The notes: generated by a model from the letters alone, not told the origin. DNA of 64,000 bases from JADKIH01 sp031367345 (GCA_031367345.1 JANLPR010000108.1:1-64000), one strand, 5' to 3'; counted from the stretch's first letter, positions 43,954 to 53,781 are shown. Numbers and translations: made by a program.

Positions 43954-45069
43954 TCAGCGGTTAATTTTAAAAATTCTCCCGGGAAGTACTTTTATTATTC
44001 CGGCAAATTCCAGGTTTAATAAAATTGAGGAAGTTTTGCTTACCGGAAATAAAGTGTCAATGGCCAGTTGGTCAACTGAAAGCTGTTGATGTGTAGTCAG
44101 AGAGTCAACTATTATTTTTTCATCGGGCGTTAGATTATTGAAAAGCAGCAATTGATTACCGGGCTTTTTTACTTCTTCCATATTCCAGTTCATGGCGTCG
44201 GCTATGTCTGCTGCCGATTCAAAAATTGAGGCTTTATTTTTTCTAATAAGGAAGTGGCATCCTTTAGAGTATTGATCTGTTGTTCTTCCCGGCAATGCGA
44301 ATACATCTCGATTGTAATTGTTGGCGATTTCAGCAGTGATCAAAGCGCCTCCTCTTATAGCTGATTCAATGACTATTACCGCGTCGCTCATGCCGGCAAC
44401 AATTCGGTTGCGTGCCGGAAAATTTTCTCTCTCCGGCTTTGTGCTTTGAAAATACTCTGTTAAAATACCACCATGAGAAAACATTTTTTCAGCTGTTGCA
44501 GCGTTTTCTGCCGGGTAAATTTTACCGATACCATGCGCTACAACTCCAATGGTACTCATTCCATATTTCATTGCCATTTTGTGTGCATGTATGTCAACTC
44601 CGTATGCAAGGCCGCTTATGATCAGTGGGTCATAGACGCTTAATTCCTGTACAATTTTTTCAAGACTTTCTTTTCCATAAGCCGTCATATGCCTGGTTCC
44701 AACAATCGATATCACCTTTTGCCTATTCAAGTCTACATTGCCCTTGTAAAAGAGTAGAATGGGGGCATCGTCACAGTTTTTAAGTCGAGTCGGATATTTT
44801 TCATCTAAATAAAACAAACACTGTACGTTGTTCTTTTTAAGATATGTCAATTCGTTTCGCATAGCTGTAAAGTCTTTAAACGATAGAATGTCTTTTATTC
44901 GTTCAGGGCCAATGCCGGGAATTTTTTCAAGCAAATTTTTTCGTTTTGAAAAAACTTCTTTTACTCCTCCACAATAACTAATTAAATTTCTTGCAGTTAT
45001 CGGACCTATTCCCGGAAGCGAATGAACAGCTAATCGATACATCATTTGTTCATCATCGATCAATTTCAT
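43954..45069 (-). CDS. dprA: DNA-processing protein DprA/Smf
   Basis: 371 residues. N-terminal HhH/SAM-like region (about 10-65, PGIGPITARNLI, IPGIGPERIKDIL), Rossmann-like DprA core (about 70-285) with SIVGTRHMTAYG, IISGLAYGVDIHAH, GVVAHGIGKIYP, FPARNRIVAGMSDAVIVIES and GGALITAEIANNYNRDVFALPG, and a C-terminal winged-helix domain (about 305-371). DprA binds incoming ssDNA and loads RecA during transformation. With comF at 27.2 kb this indicates at least partial competence machinery. Length and motifs are typical. Confidence 0.95.
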   Translation of the reverse strand: MKLIDDEQMMYRLAVHSLPGIGPITARNLISYCGGVKEVFSKRKNLLEKIPGIGPERIKDILSFKDFTAMRNELTYLKKNNVQCLFYLDEKYPTRLKNCDDAPILLFYKGNVDLNRQKVISIVGTRHMTAYGKESLEKIVQELSVYDPLIISGLAYGVDIHAHKMAMKYGMSTIGVVAHGIGKIYPAENAATAEKMFSHGGILTEYFQSTKPERENFPARNRIVAGMSDAVIVIESAIRGGALITAEIANNYNRDVFALPGRTTDQYSKGCHFLIRKNKASIFESAADIADAMNWNMEEVKKPGNQLLLFNNLTPDEKIIVDSLTTHQQLSVDQLAIDTLFPVSKTSSILLNLEFAGIIKVLPGRIFKINR

Positions 45070-45181
45070 CTTTTTTTGGTAGCTTTATATTATGTATCAT
45101 TGTTTCAAATATGTGGTTGTTTAATTGTCATTTGAAAAGGCAATGTTACAAAAGGAATAGTTGGGTTACATTTAATATACT

Positions 45182-47488
45182 ATGAGAAATTACTTAATCG
45201 CCCTACTGCTAATTTGCTTTTCGCATTTAGCAAAAGCGCAAAATTCAAGTGTTAGTGGAACGATTACAGACCAAGCAACCGAAGAAAAGCTGCTAGGCGT
45301 TTCTATAAGTATAGATTCTGTTATTGTTGGAGTTACTGATAATGATGGTCGCTTTGATATCAAAACATCTGCAGGAAGTCATATTATTGAGTTTCGATTT
45401 ATGTCTTTTGATTCGTTTTCAAAATTGATCAGTTTGAACGCAAATGAAAAAAGCGTTTTGAATGTGAAAATGAAAAGCAATTCGAAAGAACTAAGTACAA
45501 TAGTAATTAGTGCAGGAAAATTCGAACAGAAAATTGAAGATGTGACCGTGTCGATGGATGTATTGAAGCCGGCGATGATAGAGAGTAAAAATACTACTAC
45601 AATGGAAGACGCCATTGAGCAGATACCGGGAGTGAATGTGGTAGATGGACAAGCGAATATTCGTGGAGGTAGTGGTTGGAGTTACGGTGCTGGAAGTCGC
45701 GTTCAAGTAATGGTCGATGATCTCCCGCAATTAACAGCAGATGCAAACGATACTAAATGGAATTTCATTCCTGTAGAAAATTTGGAACAAGTTGAAGTAA
45801 TAAAAGGCGCGTCGAGTGTGCTGTTTGGTTCGTCGGCGTTGAATGGTGTTATTAATTTCCGAACTGCTTTTCCGAAAGACCAACCGATAACAAAATTTTC
45901 ACTCTTCGCTGGTATTTATGATCGCCCGGTTTTTGAGATTAACGGAAAAAAATATGACTTGAAGTTTTGGGGCAGCAATACACTTATGAATTCAGGATAT
46001 AGTTTTTTTCACAGTCAAAAAATAAATCAACTCGATCTTGTGGTGGGTGCCAATATTTTTGATGATCAGGGTTATCGTCAAGGTGAAAAAGAACGCAGAG
46101 GTCGATTTAATATGAATACTCGATACAGATTTAAAAAAATTGATGGACTTAGCGCTGGTGTGAATTTTAATACGATGACATCTTTGGGTACATTGTTTTT
46201 CTTTTCTGAGAATGATACGACAGGCGCATATACTCCCGCTGCCAATACACTTAGTGATTACCGAAGTACTCGTACCAATGTGGATCCTTTCGTTACTTAT
46301 GTGAACAATAAAATTGGATCATTCAAATTACGAACTCGCTTTTTTGAAACAATTAATAAAAACAATACGAGCCAAGATTCTAAAGCTGATCTCTATTATT
46401 ATGAATTGCAATATCAAAAAACAATCAAAGAAAATTTGAATCTCACAGGCGGATTATTAAAAATCAATTCGGTTGTAAAGAGCGAGCTTTTTGGGAATCA
46501 TGATGGTGGACAAATTGCAGCGTATTTGCAAGGCGATTTGAAGTGGCATAAGTTCACTTTTTCTGCCGGTGGTCGCGTGGAACAAAATAATGTTGATACG
46601 GTAATAGATAAGGTTATTCCCGTTTTTAGAAGTGGAGTAAATTTTCATGCTTTCAAAGGAACGTATTTCAGAACCTCCATTGGCCAAGGCTATCGTTTCC
46701 CTTCAATAGCTGAAAAATATGTGCGTACAAATGTTGGTAATATCGTGATCTATCCGAATAACGATCTCCATCCTGAAAAAGGGCTCAGCATGGAAATTGG
46801 TGCTCGCCAGCTAATGAAAGTAAAGAGCTGGAGTGGATATATTGACGTAGCTGTTTTTAGAAATGAGTACAAGAATATGATGGAGTTTTCTTTCGCTCAG
46901 TGGGGAAAATTTACCGACCCATTTATTGGTAATGGTTTTAAGTCGTTGAATATTGGTGATACTCGAATTGTTGGAATTGACGCATCTATTGCAATCAGTG
47001 GATCGATTCATAAAGATTGGAATGTAAGTGCCATGGCAGGTTTTACTTCTATAGATGGAAAGCAATTAAATTATGACAGCGCTTATGTAGCAAAAGTTGG
47101 CGGTTTAATTAATGCGATGGGTAGTGATTCAACGAACACATTAAAGTATCGATCAAAAAATATGTTCAAAGGTGATGTTTCGGTACAGTGGAAAAAATTT
47201 GAATTGGGAATTAGTTTCAGATATTCCTCACGGATGGAAAATGTTGATCGAATTTTTATTAGTGGTTTGCTCGATGCAGCGTTTCCCCCCGGATTAGGGA
47301 TCGGGCATTATAGGCAGTATCATCGTCATGGCGATACGATCTACGATTTCAGATCGTCATGGAGCATAAGCCCGAAGGTGAAGCTTTCTTTTATAGTGAA
47401 AAATCTAATGAATTATATTTACATGCAACGTCCGGCCGATATGCAGCCTCCACGACAGTTTGTTGGTCAGGTTGTTTTTAATTTTTAA
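45182..47488 (+). CDS. TonB-dependent receptor with CarboxypepD-like N-terminal domain
   Basis: 768 residues. Signal peptide (1-19, AKA|QNS); CarboxypepD-regulatory-like domain (about 22-100, VSGTITDQATEEKLLGVSISI, GVTDNDGRFDI); plug domain (about 105-235, VNVVDGQANIRGGSGWSYGAG, VEVIKGASSVLFGSSALNGVIN); 22-strand beta barrel (about 240-768), ending in aromatic QVVFNF as required for BAM recognition. It imports a chelate or other ligand across the outer membrane, energised by TonB-ExbBD. No SusD partner is adjacent, so it is not a Sus-type glycan system. Substrate unknown. Confidence 0.92.
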   Translation: MRNYLIALLLICFSHLAKAQNSSVSGTITDQATEEKLLGVSISIDSVIVGVTDNDGRFDIKTSAGSHIIEFRFMSFDSFSKLISLNANEKSVLNVKMKSNSKELSTIVISAGKFEQKIEDVTVSMDVLKPAMIESKNTTTMEDAIEQIPGVNVVDGQANIRGGSGWSYGAGSRVQVMVDDLPQLTADANDTKWNFIPVENLEQVEVIKGASSVLFGSSALNGVINFRTAFPKDQPITKFSLFAGIYDRPVFEINGKKYDLKFWGSNTLMNSGYSFFHSQKINQLDLVVGANIFDDQGYRQGEKERRGRFNMNTRYRFKKIDGLSAGVNFNTMTSLGTLFFFSENDTTGAYTPAANTLSDYRSTRTNVDPFVTYVNNKIGSFKLRTRFFETINKNNTSQDSKADLYYYELQYQKTIKENLNLTGGLLKINSVVKSELFGNHDGGQIAAYLQGDLKWHKFTFSAGGRVEQNNVDTVIDKVIPVFRSGVNFHAFKGTYFRTSIGQGYRFPSIAEKYVRTNVGNIVIYPNNDLHPEKGLSMEIGARQLMKVKSWSGYIDVAVFRNEYKNMMEFSFAQWGKFTDPFIGNGFKSLNIGDTRIVGIDASIAISGSIHKDWNVSAMAGFTSIDGKQLNYDSAYVAKVGGLINAMGSDSTNTLKYRSKNMFKGDVSVQWKKFELGISFRYSSRMENVDRIFISGLLDAAFPPGLGIGHYRQYHRHGDTIYDFRSSWSISPKVKLSFIVKNLMNYIYMQRPADMQPPRQFVGQVVFNF

Positions 47489-47562
47489 GTGAAATGAGTG
47501 TAAGTTTATTTCGCGCATGAAATAAAAATTAGATATTTTTACCGCAATCAATTATTCAAGCC

Positions 47563-48294
47563 ATGAAAATTATAGGAATTATACCTGCCAGATATGCGTC
47601 AACCCGTTTTCCGGGAAAGCCATTGGTAGACATAGATGGCAAAACGATGATTCAGCGCGTTTATGAGCAATGTAAACTATCATCAATGCTAAGTGAAGTC
47701 TTGATTGCTACAGATGATACGCGCATCTATGATCACGTAATTTCTTTTGGAGCTAAGGCATTTATGACGTCTCCCGAACATCAAAGCGGAACCGATAGAT
47801 GTGCCGAGATTATTCGTGCTAACACCGACCGGCAATGGGATGCAGTGGTGAATATTCAAGGCGATGAGCCTTACATTCATCCGGAACAAATTGATTTGCT
47901 TTGCGGATTATTAGTCGATCAAAAAGCGGCGATTGCAACATTGATAAAAAAAATTTCCGGGTCCGATGAATTATTCAATCATAACAATGTAAAAGTGGTT
48001 GTGAATAATAAATCGGAGGCAATTTATTTTAGTCGATCACCAATTCCTTACAATAGAAATTTTCCTGAACAAGAATGGCTGAAACATTCAACGTACTATA
48101 AGCACATAGGTATTTATGGCTATGCCGTTAATACTTTATTGGCGATAGCTGAATTAGCAAAAACTAATTTAGAAATTACAGAGTCGCTAGAGCAATTACG
48201 TTGGATAGAAAATGGTTATAAGATTAACGTTGCCATCACTGAGCTCGAGAGTATAGCGATTGATACTCCTTCTGATTTGTTGAAGATTAAATAA
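47563..48294 (+). CDS. kdsB: CMP-KDO synthetase (3-deoxy-manno-octulosonate cytidylyltransferase)
   Basis: 243 residues, family-typical. N-terminal nucleotide-binding IPARYASTRFPGKPLVDIDGK (split: IPARYASTR then FPGKPL), then EVLIATDDTRIYDHV, SGTDRCAEI and NIQGDEPYIHPEQID, followed by YFSRSPIPYNR and ITESLEQLRWIENGY. It activates KDO with CTP for lipopolysaccharide inner core assembly, in the cytoplasm. Confirms a Gram-negative envelope with LPS. It is 74 bp after the TonB receptor gene, same strand. Confidence 0.95.
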   Translation: MKIIGIIPARYASTRFPGKPLVDIDGKTMIQRVYEQCKLSSMLSEVLIATDDTRIYDHVISFGAKAFMTSPEHQSGTDRCAEIIRANTDRQWDAVVNIQGDEPYIHPEQIDLLCGLLVDQKAAIATLIKKISGSDELFNHNNVKVVVNNKSEAIYFSRSPIPYNRNFPEQEWLKHSTYYKHIGIYGYAVNTLLAIAELAKTNLEITESLEQLRWIENGYKINVAITELESIAIDTPSDLLKIK

Positions 48295-48304
48295 TTTTAC
48301 TTTT

Positions 48305-48889
48305 TTAAAGGTCCTGTGCTATTATAAATAAAATTTGCAAGGAGTAGAGGCCCGGTCTGTAATTTAATCCCGGAGTAATTCTTAAATCAACGCGAAATTG
48401 ATAACAACTAGGGTCGGTTGCATAACTTCCGGGCGTATTGGTTCCTGTTGGGTTGGCGTCCGAACAATTTACTGCAGGATCAGGCGCGCCTTGATGGCCT
48501 ATAATATCTAATGTTGAAGTAGCGATATCTTGGAGTGGAGTAAAGTTGGAAACTTGAGAAGTGTTCCTCAGATTGTGTACACGTAATGAAACCATATTAA
48601 CAGCCGGAGTCCCATTCCCACTGGTTCCATAGTATTGCACATTGTCCCAGATACCTGCCGTTGTCGTACTGGCTCCCATGTATAAATCCCATTGGGTTCC
48701 GATTGCCTCTACATTTAAAGTTATTGCATTTGGAATGTAAATGCCATTGGTCAGTTTTTGAAAGGTGTTAAAATTAAAATCAACATTGGATGCACTGGCA
48801 AGATCAATATTCACCGATTGTGCCTTCGATGAAAAAGAAAAGAAAGCAACGAATACAATAATGATGAAATGGCTTTTAGTGCGCATCAA
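48305..48889 (-). CDS. Secreted pilin-like protein, paralogue of the next gene
   Basis: 194 residues with a signal peptide (about 1-23, SSKA|QSVN). The mature beta-rich protein resembles the 235-residue product encoded at 49030-49737: VDFNFNTFQKLTNGI versus VDFVFNTIQKYQVGI, TLNVEAIGTQWDLYM versus RLEVESTVPWDLYA, and ends LRITPGLNYRPGLYSLQILF versus YRIKPGV...PGFYDLEVVY, both finishing in DL. A single Cys pair-like set (NCSDAN, SCYQF) is seen here. A conserved C-terminal strand alternating hydrophobic residues suits a donor-strand pilin. The function is inferred from the usher/chaperone neighbours. Confidence 0.72.
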   Translation of the reverse strand: MMRTKSHFIIIVFVAFFSFSSKAQSVNIDLASASNVDFNFNTFQKLTNGIYIPNAITLNVEAIGTQWDLYMGASTTTAGIWDNVQYYGTSGNGTPAVNMVSLRVHNLRNTSQVSNFTPLQDIATSTLDIIGHQGAPDPAVNCSDANPTGTNTPGSYATDPSCYQFRVDLRITPGLNYRPGLYSLQILFIIAQDL

Positions 48890-48977
48890 ATAGGAAGAAT
48901 GAGATAAACTTGATTTACTTTGAAATAGCTTTAAATGTTACAAAAGGAAAAAACAATTAATTTGAAATTCACCAAAA

Positions 48978-49010
48978 CAAAAAAAGCCCTCATGTGAGTG
49001 AGGGCTTTTA
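48978..49010 (-). terminator. Terminator of the 235-residue pilin-like gene
   Basis: AAAAGCCCTCA pairs with TGAGGGCTTTT around a 6-nt loop. On the minus strand a T run follows (plus aaaaaaa). It lies 20 bp downstream of the gene ending at 49030, so the 194-residue gene beyond it depends on read-through or its own promoter. Confidence 0.8.
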
Positions 49011-49029
49011 AACTTAGTTTAAGTAGTTC

Positions 49030-49737
49030 CTATAGATCTTCAGTAAGAGTATAAACAACTTCTAGATCATAAAAACCCGGTTGAGCGTAAGGAGTAAAAG
49101 CGTTGAACGTAGATAATGCAACAAACGGATATTGAGCCGTTAAGTCAGGGAAGTTAGCTGGAACTCCCGGTTTGATACGATAGTGAATCAAGAATTTGTT
49201 TGTAAGCGGACTAGCTGTAGAGGTTGCAGGAGCATAGCTGCTGGTAACACCTTGAGCAAATTCGCCGGCTAAAAACTGTGTGTTCACTGTTGGTGTCAAA
49301 GAAGCGGTGTTAGCACCACCATCGCTCGATAAGCCGATAAAGCTATTGAATGTTAGCGGAGCAGCTACTGAATTCGCTTGAATAGCTTGCATCTCTAAAA
49401 TTTCTGATGGTAAAGTACCTTGTCCGTTTGTACCTGCACCATAAGCAATTTGCTGTGTGAAATACTGAGTCGATGGTTGAGCATAAAGATCCCAGGGCAC
49501 AGTCGATTCAACTTCCAAACGAGTTGCATTATATTTAGTGATACCTACCTGATACTTTTGAATTGTATTAAATACGAAGTCAACTTGTGGCTCTGTAGTC
49601 ATATTCAATTCTAGAATTCCTTGAAGGTCCATTGTTACTGCTACATATTCTTGTGCAGATAACTGAGCCTTTGAAGTGTTTACTACCAAAACTCCAGTCA
49701 AGGCAGTAAGGACTATTACGCGAGTGATTTTTTTCAT
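49030..49737 (-). CDS. Secreted pilin-like protein
   Basis: 235 residues with a signal peptide (about 1-24, TSKA|QLSA). The mature chain is beta-rich and lacks a T9SS tail. Its layout, a strand region VAVTMDLQGILELNM followed by VDFVFNTIQKYQVG, PWDLYAQPST and the terminal LEVVYTLTEDL, resembles DUF4402-like or SCPU-type exported subunits. It is shared with the downstream 194-residue paralogue. It sits 241 bp after the chaperone-like gene. A structural subunit assembled by the usher-like protein is the most economical hypothesis. Confidence 0.72.
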   Translation of the reverse strand: MKKITRVIVLTALTGVLVVNTSKAQLSAQEYVAVTMDLQGILELNMTTEPQVDFVFNTIQKYQVGITKYNATRLEVESTVPWDLYAQPSTQYFTQQIAYGAGTNGQGTLPSEILEMQAIQANSVAAPLTFNSFIGLSSDGGANTASLTPTVNTQFLAGEFAQGVTSSYAPATSTASPLTNKFLIHYRIKPGVPANFPDLTAQYPFVALSTFNAFTPYAQPGFYDLEVVYTLTEDL

Positions 49738-49978
49738 TTTCTTTTTTTGTGGGTGTTTGATTTTAGTTTAATTTAATTTGGGGTGTGATACAAATATGGT
49801 GTGATTATTTAGCAGGTATTTAATGATTGAATTATTTTTCTTACAGTTTAATCTCACTTTATGTTTTTTATTTCATTTCAGTATTTCTCGATAAGCTTTT
49901 TACTTTCTTTCGAAGTTTCAGGCGTAGCGCAAAATATGTTCCTATTGAAATAATGATCATCGATTTCTAATTTAATGT

Positions 49979-50857
49979 TTATTTTACTTCCATTTCCATT
50001 TCGGCAGCCAGTACGTTTTCCCTGCTTCCAAAATCTACAACTCCTAGCACTGAGTATTTCCCTTTAGTCATATTTGTGCCAACATTAAATTTAATTTCTC
50101 TGGAAGCTCCCGGTAATAAAGTAAAGGCAAATGGCTTCTGTCTTTGTTCTGCACCACTTTGGAGGTGAGTAAACTCAAGGTATGAAGCGCAATCTAAAAT
50201 GGTCTCGCCATTATTTTTTACTCTCACCGCAAGTACTCGTGTAGAGTCAGTTGGCATTGTTGTTTCTTTGAAACTAACCAGCTCTGCACTTTTGTTTACA
50301 ACAGTAGGAGGCGTTTGGAAAATGTGTACTACAAATTGAAATGTTTCTGTAACACCTAGGCCAATCGAGTTTTTATCGCCCGACTCAGAGCCTTTTTTCT
50401 CTTTCGCTAATTTAATTTGCATAGCCGCCCATTTCACTTTGTTGGCTTCCGGAGTAGCAGGAACACTTATTAAGACCTGAACTTTTTGAGTTTGCCCCGG
50501 CTCTAATTCGAAGAAAGAAGGTGTAGCGCTCAACCATTGAGAACATGAGTTTTCACTTTCTCCCGCTTTCATAAAACGAGATTTACCTTCAATGCCGGCT
50601 GCTTCAAAATCGCCGAATGAAACGGTGAACGCTTGCTTAGATGTTGAGCTATTTGTGATGTTTATTTCTTGCGTTTTGTATTCGCCTATGGCTGTTTTAT
50701 AATATAATCGACTTGGTGAAATACTTACATTCTGTGCATTTATTACACTTGCCGAAAACATCGAAAGGAGTAAAATAAATTTGATTAGACTTCTCATGGT
50801 GGGTTTTTGATTATTTTTTCTAGTTTTTACGGTTTTTCTTTTAAAGAGTTGTGTCAT
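49979..50857 (-). CDS. PapD-like periplasmic chaperone
   Basis: 292 residues from ATG 50857, whose upstream AAGGAGAAG is a Shine-Dalgarno-like site and whose ATGA overlaps the usher-like gene stop. A second Met at 50797 starts directly at the signal peptide (MRSLIKFILLLSMFSAS, NAQ). The mature protein has two Ig-like domains: NVSISPSRLYYKTAIGEYKTQEINITNSS, the G1-like strand QTQKVQVLISVP, and the second domain with VLAVRVKNNGE and GASREIKFNV (shortened). This is the layout of fimbrial chaperones (residue pattern SISPSR ... KVQVLI). It probably caps and delivers the pilin-like subunits to the outer membrane. Confidence 0.75.
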   Translation of the reverse strand: MTQLFKRKTVKTRKNNQKPTMRSLIKFILLLSMFSASVINAQNVSISPSRLYYKTAIGEYKTQEINITNSSTSKQAFTVSFGDFEAAGIEGKSRFMKAGESENSCSQWLSATPSFFELEPGQTQKVQVLISVPATPEANKVKWAAMQIKLAKEKKGSESGDKNSIGLGVTETFQFVVHIFQTPPTVVNKSAELVSFKETTMPTDSTRVLAVRVKNNGETILDCASYLEFTHLQSGAEQRQKPFAFTLLPGASREIKFNVGTNMTKGKYSVLGVVDFGSRENVLAAEMEMEVK

Positions 50858-53781
50858 TTTTGTTCTTCTCCTTTCAGATTAAACTTCTTAATATTCATTT
50901 TTCGCTTTTTCTCAACGGCATTAAATGTTAGACTGAAATTCTCAGTAAAATAACTTAGGTCAACTTCCACTTTGTTTTGAAGCATTTCATAATTACTTCC
51001 TAACGCTGTTTCGTTAATAGAAATAGTATATAGTCCTGTTGGTACATACATCTGGAAGTTTCCTCCCTTATCAGTTAAGGCCGAATACGTTTTCCCGGCT
51101 GAGTCAATCGCCGTTACTCTAATTCGGTTAATGTCAAGTGAAGTTTCTTGATTGGAATATTTGTCTGCTTGAACCAAAAGTGAGCCTGTTAAACGGACAC
51201 CTTTTGTTAATGCAAGGTAGATTATGCCTTTCTTGTCTATTTGATATTCGCCATTGTTTGCATCAAACCATTCTCCTTGATTTACTAATGGTGTGCATTT
51301 AATCATATAACTTCCTGCAGGAATATTTTCGTAAACGATCGTACCTTTATTGTCCGTAATAAAATCTTCACCATGCGCTCTATTCATATTTAATGTGTCG
51401 CTATTGTCACCGGTAAAACTCATCGGACGAATATTTATAAGCATGTCAGTTACGCCTTCTTCGTTTTTATCTAGCTTATGATTTCCATTTAAGTCTTTAT
51501 AAACAACTATTGTGGTGCTGGTAAATTTTTTCCCCGGTACCGGAATACCAATCTGTTTACGAACACCAAATCCAATACTTAAATCAGTATTTGAAATTGG
51601 TTGAAATGCATCCTTTGTGGGTCGATCGTCTAACAAGGGGTTTGCACTTTGTTTGGAAGTCGTAAAGGAAACATAAGCCGACAAACGAATGCCGGATTTA
51701 GTGTAGTAATAGATTTCGGGATGCAAACGGAAATTTATTTTTTTGAAATACGACTCATAAATAAAATTTCCTGTTGTACTCACTAATAATTTGCCTTCAG
51801 CTGCCCAATAGTCGTATGTTCCAACTACATGCAAAGACTGCGGATTTATTTTGTCTTTTACAAAACGGCTTTGTTCGGTTAATTGATTTGCACCATAATA
51901 ATAGCGCACATTCAATGAAAGTTTTGTCCATCGAGCAAAAAAGCTCATGCGTGCAGTGAAGAATTCAGGAATGTTATAGTCGATTGCTTTTACATAACCA
52001 AAAAATCCACTCATTGAAACTCGCACGGCTGTTAAATTTCTAATGTTGTAATCGATACCTATTCCTGAAGTTTGTGTACGCAATGATTGATTTGATTGAT
52101 ATTGGTATGTTGGTTTGAATGAAGTAATGGCTGCCGAAGTTTGAATTCCATAACGGAGCTCATATCTATCGGTTCTAATTGGATTGCCTTCTTTAGAAAA
52201 GCCATGAAAGAAATATTCGGGACGTTGATTGAAATTTTGAAAGGAGAAAGCAATAAATTTTTTAGGATCAAAAGCATAATTGATTCGACCTGTAACAACA
52301 TCCGTTCCTCTTGCTAAAGCATAATTTCCTGTGCCATGAGAAAAGCCAATTGATCCGCTTATCTTATTAAAGTTGCCGGAATAGTTTACATCGTATCCGT
52401 ATCCGGGCGAGGTGGCTTTAACTGTATCTTTCGAATATCTTTCTAAACTTGCACCACCACCAATCATAAATTGGTGATGAACATTGAGCTTATAACTAAT
52501 TCCTGTATTCAGCAAGCTGTTTGTATTATTTAAGGCTTGGCTAGACTGGGTAGAATAGTAATTATTCCAACTAAATTTTTTTGTTTTATAATTGTGATAA
52601 AGTCCGAGCCCCTGTGATGTTGGAGATTTAAAAAGATCGGGTCCTCTTGTTATCATTGCACCAAAGGTGTTTTTGCCTAACACTTTCGTCGCTTTCAACC
52701 CTTTTCCTGAAAGCAAACTTCTTCCCCATCCATTTACTTCACCTAATTCAAGCGATGATTTGTCGGAGAAATAACCGATGTAATGATTATTGCCTAAGAA
52801 TGAATTTTGATCGAGAAAATTGGTAATAAATACTGTTTGGAATCGGTAATTTATCATTGAGTTTTCTTTCAACATAGCTGTCCCATAAGCATCGAGCGAC
52901 ATCGTTGTTCCGTCTGAAAGTATATCGTAAACATTTGCATCGAGCACAAGCGGAATGGCCGACCGACCAAATTCGTTTTGCTTAACAGTATTACTGAGTT
53001 TAAAGAACTGTACACTTCCACTCCAGCTTACCGTAGAAGTGAGTGCTTTCGCTAAAATCTGAATTGAATACGCTTCCTTAGTTGGAGCGGCATGCAAGTC
53101 TGCGTCTTTTTTGCCAATACTTTTTAATTGTTGTTTTTTATAGACCGGAAAAGTTAGAAGAGTGTCAGTACCAACCGGGAGATTAACAGTAAAAGTGAGA
53201 AGCGCCGCACCGCCATCTATGGCGCGAATAATCTCTAATCGACGATCAGGCACTAACGTAATCCGAATTTGTTCGTCGGTATTTCCATTGTTTTTTAATA
53301 GAACTTTGAACCCTGAAGAATCTGTTTCAGAAATAAAATACTGTTGTTTCACAGGCATAGTCGCCTTCCAGTCGGAGTGGACAGGAATAGTAACATACCA
53401 ATTTTGTGAAGCAAATTGTAAACCTTTTTCAGTCGAGAGCCAAGCCGTTACGATATAGCTAGTCCCTCCTTTTGATGCACGATTTACGATAAGTCTTACG
53501 GGCAAGAAAACAGAGTCTCCAGCGGCTAATTCAATGTCTTTCTCCGGATTTCCTAAATATTGCCATCCGGCAGGCAAGGAGAAATTCACATGAAATCTTA
53601 CAACAGCGTTAGAATAGTTGCGAATACGCAAGGTGTTATTGGCAACCTCATTTACATCTTGTTTGGTATTATTTTTCACAAACGACGCCTGGATGCCGAG
53701 TGATGCGGCATCAATCTTTTCTGCGACCGATGAGAGTAGCAGAAGAGCAATAAAAAGAAGGCGAAAATTGCGTAAGGGCAT
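50854..53781 (-). CDS. Usher-like outer-membrane barrel with SdrD/CarboxypepD C-terminus
   Basis: 975 residues. Signal peptide (about 1-25); two Ig-like domains (about 30-260, NTLRIRNYSNAVVRFHVNF, FKVLLKNNGNTDEQIRITL); long beta-barrel-like region (about 270-745, many amphipathic strands such as LYHNYKTKKFSWNNYY, RYELRYGIQT, LSLNVRYYYGANQ); SdrD B-like/EF-type calcium loop DLNGNHKLDKNEEG (from Asp763); CarboxypepD-regulatory-like domain (about 880-960). Directly followed by a PapD-like chaperone gene overlapping by 4 bp. The barrel and operon suggest an usher, but classic FimD domain order (NTD, plug, CTD1/2) is not obvious, so it may be a distinct secretion pore. Confidence 0.65.
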   Translation of the reverse strand: MPLRNFRLLFIALLLLSSVAEKIDAASLGIQASFVKNNTKQDVNEVANNTLRIRNYSNAVVRFHVNFSLPAGWQYLGNPEKDIELAAGDSVFLPVRLIVNRASKGGTSYIVTAWLSTEKGLQFASQNWYVTIPVHSDWKATMPVKQQYFISETDSSGFKVLLKNNGNTDEQIRITLVPDRRLEIIRAIDGGAALLTFTVNLPVGTDTLLTFPVYKKQQLKSIGKKDADLHAAPTKEAYSIQILAKALTSTVSWSGSVQFFKLSNTVKQNEFGRSAIPLVLDANVYDILSDGTTMSLDAYGTAMLKENSMINYRFQTVFITNFLDQNSFLGNNHYIGYFSDKSSLELGEVNGWGRSLLSGKGLKATKVLGKNTFGAMITRGPDLFKSPTSQGLGLYHNYKTKKFSWNNYYSTQSSQALNNTNSLLNTGISYKLNVHHQFMIGGGASLERYSKDTVKATSPGYGYDVNYSGNFNKISGSIGFSHGTGNYALARGTDVVTGRINYAFDPKKFIAFSFQNFNQRPEYFFHGFSKEGNPIRTDRYELRYGIQTSAAITSFKPTYQYQSNQSLRTQTSGIGIDYNIRNLTAVRVSMSGFFGYVKAIDYNIPEFFTARMSFFARWTKLSLNVRYYYGANQLTEQSRFVKDKINPQSLHVVGTYDYWAAEGKLLVSTTGNFIYESYFKKINFRLHPEIYYYTKSGIRLSAYVSFTTSKQSANPLLDDRPTKDAFQPISNTDLSIGFGVRKQIGIPVPGKKFTSTTIVVYKDLNGNHKLDKNEEGVTDMLINIRPMSFTGDNSDTLNMNRAHGEDFITDNKGTIVYENIPAGSYMIKCTPLVNQGEWFDANNGEYQIDKKGIIYLALTKGVRLTGSLLVQADKYSNQETSLDINRIRVTAIDSAGKTYSALTDKGGNFQMYVPTGLYTISINETALGSNYEMLQNKVEVDLSYFTENFSLTFNAVEKKRKMNIKKFNLKGEEQK

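Noticed and set aside
45182..47488. SusC-type glycan uptake locus
   Set aside because: No SusD-like lipoprotein or glycan enzymes adjacent, and the barrel gene is shorter (768 residues) than typical SusC (about 1000).
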